This document shows, piece after piece, positions 51,301-63,300 of a stretch of DNA of 64,000 nt (within the stretch, counting starts at the first letter, position 1; each line of letters starts with the position of its first letter). Made by a program: the position numbers and the translations under genes. Source of the stretch: Branchiostoma belcheri (lineage: Eukaryota > Chordata > Leptocardii > Amphioxiformes > Branchiostomatidae); assembly GCF_001625305.1 (NCBI RefSeq), contig NW_017803843.1:1383825-1447824 (forward strand). The letters are read 5' to 3'. The notes beneath the pieces were generated by a model that searched no databases, had not been told where the DNA came from, and saw only the letters and a list, made by a program, of their open reading frames with translations.

Positions 51301-54300
51301 CACATGTACCAATTGTTCTAGCACCTGTTGCTTCAGGTCTTGGCTGTCAAAAAACATTCCCAAAATTTTTATCTTGACCATTTTGGTCATGCAGCAGACC
51401 AAAACATTTTGTGGCATCTTCTTTACAATATCATACCTGTTCTACTCCCTGTCATAACAAAGTGAGCTCCAATAGGGATATACCATTTAATCTGTGGACA
51501 TCTTTCAGAGATTACTTTATTTATTCCTTTCATTTTGGACAACTGGGTAGTCCCTAAAATTACATGAGGGCCTGCATGCCCTTTTTCGTTAACCGTTATG
51601 GGCTATTTTAATTTACTGTTAATCGTTGCCGGCCCGCTCTAATTCAACGTTAAGCGTTATCAGTATATTCATCGTGAAGCGATATTGGTCCTTTTAATTC
51701 AACGTAAAACGTTATTTGTCATCCTAACTTCAGCGTTAAGTGTTAATGAATAATTCTTCGTTACGCCTAATTTTGCCTTTCAAAGTACAGGAAAATGCGT
51801 CATTGAAGGTTTAAAAATACAAAATTGCCGGACCCCCCTACATTGCTCGCGCCTTTGGCGCTCGACTCGCGCTTCTGCGCTCGTTCCCTTCGGCTCTAGC
51901 TAGCACCAGTTTTCCCTTCAATTACCGGAAGTTTGCGGAAAGTTACAGGAATCCGTCAGTAAAATTATGAAAACATCAGAAGGACCGACAAACACTCTCA
52001 ACATCATGATTTGCCTCTGAACATGCGGGAAATTGCGTTTTTGAAGGCTTAAAAATCCTAAATTTTCCGGACCCCCTCAGATTGCGAGCGCCTTCGGCGC
52101 TCCCCCCTCAAAATCCATCGAATAAAACTGGGCGGACGGAAAAAGTCAAGCTGGGTAGAGCCCTGGCCGACGTCGACTCGGACTCCCCTTTATTTGTGGA
52201 CGCACTCGGGGACCAGGGCAGGCGGAAAATTAAACAGAGGGAACACATACCTTTAATGCGTGCTTAATTTCATTACATGTAAAGGTATACGTAATTTTGT
52301 CAGTGATCACCTTTTCTCACAAAGCGAGATACCAAATCCAGTGTAGCTCGAAAAAAAGGCCTATCAATTTACCGTTAAGCGTTGCCGACCGTCCTGAATT
52401 TACCGTTAAGCGTTATCGGCCCTGCTGAATTTACCGTTAACCGTTGCCAGGACCCCCCCATGCAGACCCTCTTACATCTCAAAGTGAATGAGAATGAGAT
52501 GATTTGTCTCAAATGTATCTTGTCTGCAGAATACCTGCAGCCTAGGGCATTTTCCGTGCACCACCTTCTGTAGTTACATGAAGATCAAGTGATTTAGGAT
52601 TAGTGGGTCATAGATTGACAATTTTACAACCCAAAGACCCAAAGGTTACAGCCAGCTAGTAACCCTACACAGCCCATCCTGCACTGCCCTCCCACCCTGG
52701 AGTGTTGCAAGACTTAGGATCAAGAATTGTTCATATCGAGTAATTTATGACTCCAATCCCTGTAAGCTTTATTGTGTACTGACATATTTGGTGTAACAAC
52801 ATAGTCATTACTCTTCATACCCATGTATTTATGAAAGGCCAAATAATATTCCATGTCTCCACATACCACAGAGGGCCAGTGTTCTGAGCTGTTATCTGAC
52901 ACTGTTTGGCCCCTGGTCTCCTCTCAGCTTGAGGCTGATTTTCCTGCATGCCTGCCATTCCTGTGCTTAGGCACTGAGCCAGCTGCCAGTCCAGATCACC
53001 AAGGCTGTGAAAAGGGTTGATCCTACAGCAAAACTTTCACTGCAGCGCAAATCCCACTGTCAGGATTAGGTAAATGATGAAATCCCTTATCACTGACCTG
53101 TCTAGACTCTAGTCTAAGTCTAGAATGGGAAACAGTCATTTGTGATCAAAATTTCAGCAAACTAGCTTCTTTTCCCTCAATCCCACTGCAAACATCATAC
53201 AGTATATACATGAAATGATAATTACTTTTGAACTGGAATGACATGTTTAGTTTAACATTGGTGCACAAATTTAGGGTAATAGATTGATTATAGCTATAGA
53301 AATGAAAGATAGCCAAGACAAGAATGGCAACAGATGACTTCTGTATCCACTCCAAAAGTTTATTTTGGGCCATTGCACCCAAGAACACTGGTTATTTGTG
53401 TAAACCTAAGCCAGTCTCCCCTGATGTCCTGTTGACAAGAGTGCCAACCACATACTTGAGAGGGTCTGCATGCAGCTCTGTTGGACTGGAGTCATATAGC
53501 ACATTCTGCCTAAAAGCTTTTCAAACCTTTACCATATGATCACCTGTTTATGAAAAACCTATGATCACACGTGCAACACTAGTAGATTGGTCAGAAAGTG
53601 ATAAAGCCCAAAAAATCTTGTTGTATATTTGCATGTGAAATATATTTTGCTCAAATTGTTAAATGCCAAACAAGATATATTGTTTATTTAACTGTTTTGC
53701 TTGGTTTATCTAGATGTGGTCGATAGCTTCTGGTGCCTCCTAATCATGATGGAGCCACACAGTTGGCTTTTTCAAACCACAGGGCTGATAATTACTTTTA
53801 CTCCCAATGATAATGAGATTGCCACATGTTCTATGACACTTGCTTGTATGCTAATAAGTTTGTTGTCTGGTGTTTCCTATACTAGCTAAATTCCAGCTGT
53901 GCTTCTCACCACAAGTCTCTATGGAAAAATGAATTATAATGGCAGATTGCATGTATATCTGCTGATGACTGATGATGCCTTATATGATCTCATATAAAGC
54001 AAGATAAGGTAACATAGATGGATCATTGGATGATCTGTATACATGTTTTGCCTAATTACACAGACAAGAGAACCTTGTCTGTTGGTATCAGTTATGTTCT
54101 AACTGCTGTCCACAAATTTGCTCTAACCTATCTTTATGAATTGTCAAACTCCAGCGTTGCAATATGTGAATAAACTGTCACTTTGAGTTGTAGGGTAGGA
54201 CCATTTTGTATTGTAGTCACATCACTCTCTGTAAGCTGTTTGATTCTCCAGTGTTCTGATGATCAATGGTGGAAAGTATGGAAAGGAAAGACTGCTAGCC

Positions 54301-57300
54301 TGGATGTCATCATGGTTAGATAAAGGGAACTTTCTTGACAGACAGTTTAGCTGGCAGCAGTGTCCTGCCACCACCTGTTCCATTACTGCTGTAGTCTGTA
54401 CTTTGCTCAGCCTGCTGGTCCCACCCACAACACAAACAGCATGGCACAGTCTCCTCATTCCTCAGGAATGTCCAGGCTTGTCCCTCAGGCACCTTTACAT
54501 AGAAGTTGCAGATTTGGACTTGGATGGATTCCATTTAAAATTGGCTGACCTTTTAATTTACTGTACCTCTTTTGGAGGGCATGCATTTGTAATATAGCTC
54601 AAGCAAATGGTTTTGTAAATGTTGGTATCCTTTGGAAGTGTTACGCCGAAGGGCGGTTATACCGGCTATACTGATACAGATACAGGTACAGAAATGCAGA
54701 AAGGGAAGAAAATAGTCAAGTAGAGATTCACAAGAAGAAAGAAAAATATGAAATTCTGACATTCCTTGTGGATGGAACAAAATTGCACCTGTAGTTGTGA
54801 TGAAACATTTCATTTCCATGTGCTATATAATTATCCAAACTTCTGTCCTTTCAACTCTTTGAATACTAGACCTGATATGGTGGAACTGGTTGAAGTTCAA
54901 GATATACCATGAAAATGCAAAACAACCTTTCTCAGGCAATTATATCATTGTTAACTGATGACTAAGGTTACTGTGATTACCGTTTGAAATCCAAACATAC
55001 TTTCTATCTTAATGGCTAAGTTTGGATTTGTTTTCCAAGTCAAATATGCTGCTAGGTAAATGTCAAATATGCTGTTGCTGCTAAGAGCAGAGTTTGGAAA
55101 TGTTTTTGTAAATTTTGAATCCATGATTTGGCTTCCCTTTTCCCCTGCAAAGTGTTAGATGTAATGTAGTGAACAGGTTCAAGTATACAATGTAGTTATG
55201 TAAACATACAGTGGTCAACACACAGGAACTGCTAACATGTAATGCCCTCTATCTTTCCAACATGGTATTGCACTACATAGCACAAAATGTGTTCTGAACT
55301 GGTATATGATATTGCATTACATGTGTTCCATGTGATTTTTTTAGCATGGAATGTCATATAGAGAAGCTTTGTGAATAACGTTATTTCCATGTTGCAGATA
55401 CCTGTTTTACCTGCAGCTGAAGAGTGATGTTATTGAAGGAAGACTTCCATGTACACCTGAGCAGGCAATGCTGCTGGCCAGCTATGCCATACAAGGTTAG
55501 TCCTACCTTCTGTGCTGCACTCCATTCTCTGTGAGAAGTGGATATTTCTTTCTTGGTATTTATGTCCCAGAGTGATATGCTTTGTTTGTACTTCCTGTCC
55601 AGTTGGTGAGTTAGCAACCCCTGTGTTTTTCTTACAGCTGAGTTTGGAGACCATGACAGTGAGAAGCACACCGTGGATTTCTTCAAAGACTTCATTCTCT
55701 TCCCTCCAGTAAGTTCAGATTCACAATTCTCAATGTTAAACTTTTTTTGTATTTGTGTGAGACCTTTTGTCCAGCATGTTGTTATAGATGTAACATTGTT
55801 GTGTTATTTACCATGTTGCTGTATTCTCCATCCAGGCACAGAGCCAAGATGACACAGCCTTAGCTGACCATGTCCGGGAAGTTATCAATGCCCACCAGAG
55901 GCACCGGTAAGAAACACCATAGTTATTACAGATATACCCTTATGAAAGTCTCAAGAAGTAACTTGCTGTTGTTGGAGAATCACCTTTTTACTAACAGACT
56001 TAAGTACTTAGTTGGAGTACAATGTAGTTGGGTTCTGTAGCAAAAGTCCATGAAGCTTACATGAGTGTACATTGTAACTCAGCATTTTATAAACTGCTTA
56101 TAAAGTATGTTTTCTGTCCCTGTTGTACAGTGGGATGGCTCCTGCCCAGGCAGAACTTGCCTACATCCTGGAGGCCCAGCAGCTGGATGGGTACGGACAA
56201 GAGGCTTACCCTGCCAAGGTCTGTCATATTAGTAGTTTTATCATAGAAGAATCAAAGTTGCAATTTGTTGTATTTTTGATTCTAAAACCCTATGTCTCCC
56301 GCCATTATACCTCTAATTTCAGGACAATGCATGTATTACTTGTGAAACTTAGTCCTCCAACTTAGTTGGACTGAGTCCATTTCTGATTTTCCCTTATGTT
56401 GTTTGTTAGGATGAAGCAGGAAACAACCTGGAAGTTGGGGCCTCGTTTGTTGGTATTTTTGTGAAGCATCTGAGTGGACTGCCTACTGTCTACTTCAAGT
56501 AAGTCCAGTCAAGGAGTAAATTGTTGTTGATTTGTTGGTCTACAAATTTAAATGGTAATGATTTTATATTGGACTGTACTGTACCAAATCAGATGAGGAT
56601 TCATGCTGATATGAGGTGATTGTGTATGTTTGTGTTGCAGATGGCATGATGTATCTAACATTGTCCATAACAAACGGCTGTTTGGCGTGGAGAGTGCCAA
56701 GACAGGGGAGATTGTTCAGTTTGTCATGGTGGGTACAAACCAGACTGTCTTTTAGTATCTTTCTGTTTTCATTTGTTTTATGATATGCAAAGTAAAGGGG
56801 ATCTCAGCTATTTTTCCTGGTACTTGCTGTAAACATATGCTCATTTTAATACATGATTGTAAGAGTAACAATCATGTATTTGACCGTTATCACTTAATAT
56901 GTATGTCCAACTCGTGGAGGTGTTGGTGTGGTAACTGGAAACTGTCTACTTTTCCAGGAGGATGCAGAAATGACCAAATACGTGTGGAGGATGTGTGTGC
57001 TGAAGCACAAGTTCTACCGCATCAACAGGGCATCTGTCAGGTGAGCTTTTCTCCAGTCCTGTGGATAAACTGCTGGAATGGTGTAGTTACTGTACAATGT
57101 TACTGTCAGTACTGTTACCAGTAGTCAAACTCTCCATGAAAGGGGTAATATGGCATTTACTAGTAAGTGCATGCTTCATGCCTTCAATTTTTATCCCAAT
57201 AGCATGGCACATTGAGAAATCATGTACTTTTACACTTGTGTCCAGGAAAAAGTTATTGTTAAGGTTATTATACCCAGGAGGAATAAGAGATTAGCATTTA

Positions 57301-60300
57301 GTTGTTTGTGTGGGATGTTTGTGGTTTGTCTCTATATTATAGGTTAATAAACGAATGAATCACAACATTTTTTGCAGCAAAACAGTATGGAACGAAGTGT
57401 CGCTGGACGGCCACCGAACCAATCTGAAGCTGTAAGAACTATTTCTTTTCCTTTCCTGTACACTCATTATGCACACTACACTAGCAAGTTGCATGTATAA
57501 TAGAGTTTCAATGGAGTTCCCAAGTACATTTCATACAGTACCTTAAATATATTAAGCTCCCTAACATGGTTCAAGTCCAGTTAGTTGAATGTTAGTGTCT
57601 AGGCTGTCTGACAAGCTGGCAATGGTATAAGGGGTGAAAAAGAACAGATATGAATGTTCCCATGAAGGAGGTCTTCCCTATAACCTTACCGGCACATGTA
57701 TGTTTCTTGTCAATCAGCCCATAGTCTGTAGGGACATTTTACCTGACCTTGTTGTGACCTTGTCATGTTGTTTTGTTCCATTCATTTCTCACAGTTCTCC
57801 CCTGGTGAGTGTAGCCAGCCCACTGAAGAGGACCCCCACCATCACCAAGGTCAGTAGTCATCTACGCACTCTCCCCTTCCCCTGGCATTCCTAGTCAGGA
57901 TGTTTGTGAACCTTGGAGCAGGATGGTTATGTTTTCACATTTTTGTCAGCATGTAGACAGGTCATAATTTGTGTTATGCATATCATAGACAGATGATCTG
58001 ATATCTTGCTCTGTTCTCCTACAGAGAGATGCGGCCGGCATGTCCCCTGTCCATGAGGAGGATGAACAAAATGCAGCAGAAGAAGCTGAAGCATCGCCTG
58101 GCGATGTGTCATACAACTCCTCCCCCCAAGTCAGCATTGATTACGGCCTATCCGGCAGCATGGACAATGTGCTATCCAACAGCATGGACAACGTGCTGTC
58201 CAGCAGCATGGACAACGTGCTGTCCAGCAGCACAGAGTACGTCCTGTCCAACAGCAGTGACTACCTGCTGTCCAACAGCACCACCAGTGTGGACCGTCTG
58301 CGCTCCCACACGCCCGGCATGCACAGCTACATGAACGGCAGTGTGCCCATGAACGGGAGCGTCTACAACTCCGCCAACTCTCTCAACCACTCACAGGTCA
58401 ACATCCACCGCGCCTCCCCCGCCTCGTCCAACCCCAGCATCAACAGCAACACGGACGTCTCCCGGGTGGACCTGCGTCCCCAGCTGCCCGCGTACCGACC
58501 CACGCCGGACTATGAAACTGCCGTGCGGAATAACAGATTACGGAGTGTGATGGACAGTGGGCAGAGCCAGTCTCTCGTCAACCTGGGCCTGTCTGGAGTG
58601 TACAATAACCCAGAGACGATGGTATACAGCCAGCCCGACATGATCAAACATGATCTGTATTCCCAGCGGATCGTCTCCTTCCCCCAGGAGTGCACATTTG
58701 TGCAGTCCCCTGCAGTTTACAGCCCAAGCCATACAAACACTGCCACAGAGACCTTCCCTCTCCACTCTGCATCATTCTCCCACACCGTCAGCACCCCAGA
58801 ACTGGCCAAGCCATATACAAACATGGCACAGATAACTGTGAGTTCAGAGGCCCTTCTCCACCATTACAAACCCCCGCCCCCGTACCCACGACACCATACC
58901 AGCACACCTGACCTGGCCATGCAGCGTTACAAGCATCCTCAGGTATAGTGGTCTGCATCTTCTTAGGCCTCTCAAACTTGATTCTATGATTACCCAGCTT
59001 CAACTCAAAGGACATCAAGGAAAGTTCAAGAATCACTGCTATCTGATAAGCATTCTGACAAAAAAGAAATCGAACCCGGGCTCCTAGATATATGCTAACA
59101 TATAACTTAAGCATGAACTAGCCACTTCACAGTACTGGAGTATATACATATATGTTAGATAATTTATTTCTATTTTTCGTTATTATTTCCTTGCTACACT
59201 TTTTGGTATCAAATGTCAGGCAAGAAATGTTTACATATTATATTGAAAAGAAATATTATTCTAATATCACTTGGATCGTTTCTGAAGCCTGTCACCATCA
59301 TATTTGTTTACTGTTATACACTGACACTTCCTGTTGTTGTACTTCCAGGTGAGTAACAGCAGTCCTGACCTGCTGCCGCGGCGGATCGTCCCGGTCCCCC
59401 GGCCACAGATATTCCAGGAGGAGAGCATTCCACTGGTGCACGCCCTGCAGGAGGCCAGCAGGACGCTCGTCCGCAGCACCTCCAGTCTGAAGGACGAGCA
59501 CGTCATGCACCCCGCGGTCAACATCGGGTCTGTTCGCGAGCTGCCCATTCCCGAGGACGGCCCCATCCCGCCCCCTCCCTACCCACAGAACTCTCTTCCC
59601 TCTGGAAACGGAACTCTCCTGCAGAGAGCAGACGCCATGTTGGATGTTTCTCAGAACTCCATCAGGGCTGCTCCAGTCGAGCAGCAAAGTGCAAATGTGG
59701 CCAGACCTCCCGTGCAAGACTCCCCAACAACTAACAGGCCTTCTGCCGTGTCTGAATCACCCCAAGACCACGAGACTCCCCCTGACAGTACATCCCCACA
59801 CAGACCAGTTATACAGGAGGTTTCAGTCATCGTACATGAACCTTCACCACCTGTACATGTTGTAAACTGTGATCCTCCATCTCCTGACCAAAGTAGCTCC
59901 AGCCCAGAAGTAGAGGAAGCGCCCGTCCCGCCGCCACGCCACCGGAAGCGGCCGGTGTCGCTGGTGGACATCGGCGTGGGGACAGACCAGGAGCTCAGCA
60001 ACGAGAGCCTGGTGCACGTGGGTCGGGGGTCAGAGGAGTGTGTCACCAGCGGGTACAGCACGTCCAATGATTCTGACCAGGAGGAGGTCAAGAGAATAGA
60101 GGTGAGCTGATCTGCGGTGTACAAGAGAGGCTGGTGAAATTTATTCCTAGTCTTGATTATTGCATTGCTACACTATAAGATGTTTCTATCATATGTCCAT
60201 TTTTGTGACAGCTCATATTAGCAGTTAATAGTAGAAGCACCAGCTGGTATGAAAATGCCCATAAACCCAAAGGACTGTCAACTTATTTTGCCCATTCCCA

Positions 60301-63300
60301 AGATGTAATTACAAGTCTTTTTATGAAGATTCCTTCCGTTGAAAGCATCTTGACCCATGCAGGAAGCCCTAGCTTTTTGTCAGTTTTACATCACAGAATG
60401 TTTAGGAGTGGTGTAAAACTATGTTGGCAGTGTAGTGTGATCTCATTCCTCCGCCCGACCATGCCTGAGGAGATCGGGGATGATAACAGCCATCAGATGG
60501 AGTCTCAATGATTATAAGAATGAAGAGAATGTGCAGGAATGTCGCCAGCAGTCTGACCGCCTGCCACAAATATCCCACCAACCCATCTCCAGTCATGGCA
60601 CAACTCCACACAAACACTAGCAGTCATTATTGTCACATTCCCTACATGGACATGCATGCATAACTAATGATGCGGTGCTGACAGATAAAATATGACAGTC
60701 TAAAAGTGTAGTCACATTTCACTTATTTGCTCTACTAGGAGAAAAAGGTATTTGTAGATGCATGTAGACAGGTCAGGTCAGGCCAACCAGATGGTTATCC
60801 TGTTTACGATATGGTACCATTTTGGTCAAGCTGCTTCTCAACCATCATCAACCAGACATGTAAACAATGCTTGGTGCAGGAAACAGTTTAAACAAATCAT
60901 AGCTCACAAAGTCTGAGTACTGTGTTGAGGTAGGTAATTATCTGCTGAGACTTCTGTCATAGCAAGGGCCTGTTGTTATCTTTTTCCTTTTAGTCCAAGA
61001 GTTGTTGGAATGGGACATCAGATAGCGTGTTATCTACATGTATGTAGAGTCCTGTATGTGTTTTGTCGCTGTGCAGTAAAGGGGTGGAAGTAAGGAATGC
61101 TTTATTTATCCTGTGCAGCTGCAGTGTGTTGTTGGTATTCCTTCTAGTTATGAGGTCCGTGTTTATCTACCCTATTGAGATATTATCGTGTGCTGCATGA
61201 ATAGCTAAAGGGAATCTTAAGAAGTCAAAACAGGTATAGAGACTAACAAAACTGGTATTCAAGATACCAAGCCAGTATGTTTCTTGTCATTGTGTATTTA
61301 TGTCTTGTTATATGAATGTAGCTTCATAGGAATGTCCTCAGTCAACCATCAAGTGCTTGTGAATAGAAATGTTCTATGATTGTTTGGCCAATTTAAAAGA
61401 GAAAGTCATACTTTGGAACAAAACATGGACTTTATTGGTAGACTTGATCATGTATACTTGAACAGAAACATGTACATGTGACTGTAGATTTCTTTGTACA
61501 AAAAACAGGTGTCAAAAATGGGTTGAATTTTCTTTACATTCCTGTTTTGTAGAGCTGTGATCTACATGCATGGATTGCAGTTGGTACTGTTGTCTAACGA
61601 GGAAGTTTTGTTGGCATGTCACAGAAGTCGTCTTCAGGTTCCAAGGAGGACGACATGAGGAAGATAGGCCCTCTGAAGTTGGCAGCCATGAACGGGCTGA
61701 CCATCGCAACCCTTCCCCGTGCCAGCAAAAAGGGGGTCAGGAAGGACCCCACGGGATGAGAGAGTGAGTTGTCAATGTTAGCTTGTCAGATGTAACTATT
61801 ACATTGGTTGATACATCTTACTTTTTGTATGTTCATATTGGTCGTTATGCATGTTTTGACTCTCTGTAATCCTACAGTCTAGTATGTTATACTAAAACAC
61901 TTTCATTAATGTAGATACAAAGGCTAGAGGAGTGTGCCGAGGATGGAGTTGTGTTCACAGAGTTCTCCAAAGTCCATAAGAAGAAGGAACCAGCCATCTT
62001 CATGACCGCGCAGAAACCAGACAACCAGGCCAGGAACCGCTTCAAGGACATCCTGCCATATGAGGTAGGTAAAAACTGTGGGAACCAATCAAAGCCTCAT
62101 GGCTTAATGGTGATTGTAAAATAGTAGATAATGGCAAACATTTTTTTAAGTAGGAAGAAAAAAAATTACACAGAAATGCTGACACAGAAAATGACACAGC
62201 AAATGGAGTCACATTTTCAACCTCTGTCAATTTGTAGTTGATGCTGTGATGCTGATAAGTGTTAATGTATGTTGTTCTCTGTACTTGACAGGAGTCCAGA
62301 GTCAGGTTGATACCCACCCAGGGGAATCCTGCAGGATACATCAATGCCTCACATATCAAGGTTTGCTGATCAGCCTCCTCTTTCCTATTTATCATGCACT
62401 CATCAGTATAGACTAACTGGTAGTGACCCCATTACTGAATCATTTTTAGAGAATGAATAGAGAAACAGCTGCACACAGCACTTGGTACTGGTGCATATGC
62501 TAATATTTATTCATATTTACTAGTATTCTATGTGAAGCAAGTGGTTTATTTTGTCAATATATTTTTTCCATAACATGTAAAACCCAAGTTGATGGATCTT
62601 AATGACATGTCATTGTTGTTGTTGTTTCTAGATGCAGGTTGGAGAGTCAGAGTTGAAGTACCTTGCTGCCCAGGGGCCCATGGAGAACACCACAGAGGAC
62701 TTCTGGAGGATGGTGTGGGACCAGGAGGTGCTCATCATTGCCATGCTGTCTCTTACAAAGGTGTGGACAGTTGTAGTACCTTATACAATCTACAATGCAC
62801 AAGGTTTTGAATTTAAATTGTTTTCAACAGAATTTCATAACAGAGTCTCTGATTGGGATGGAACTTCCAACCTTCAATCTTGTTACATCATAGTAACTGG
62901 AAGTTATAACTACATGTAATAATGAATTGTTTCTGGAGAAATCGAATTGTTGAAGCCACCTTCCTTTCTCACCAGGAGGGAGAGAAGGAGAAGTCCTACC
63001 AATACTGGCCGACAGAGCCGACACAGACGTGCAGGTTTGGGGATGTGGAGGTGACCCTGAGGTTCAGCAGTGTGTCTGGTCCGTACGCCACGCGGGGGAT
63101 GTCTGTCAAACACACGCCGTCAGGACAGACACGCACTCTCTGGCATCTACAGTTCCTGGCATGGCCAGAACACGGGTGCCCCCAGAATGTGCAAGATTTC
63201 CTATGTAAGTCATTGTAGTCTTACTATTTAATATAGACAACTAGTAGATGATTACAGTATGTGCATGGATAGGCTCTACTCAGTAATTGATGGTCCTTTT

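Larger units (their letters stand above)
49049..55397. other. PTPN intron 2
   Basis: 6.3-kb intron holding the long palindrome (49115-49941), a LINE 3' end (50013-50311), a terminal-repeat element (51566-52471) and a second LINE tail (about 54638-54689). The rest is A/T-rich, without coding signal. Confidence 0.8.

Noticed and set aside
61570-61767. Open frame of 65 codons over PTPN exon 14
   Set aside because: It runs in the wrong frame for most of the exon ([12 protein letters not shown]); the true frame is [13 protein letters not shown]. It matches only the last three codons after the extra G.
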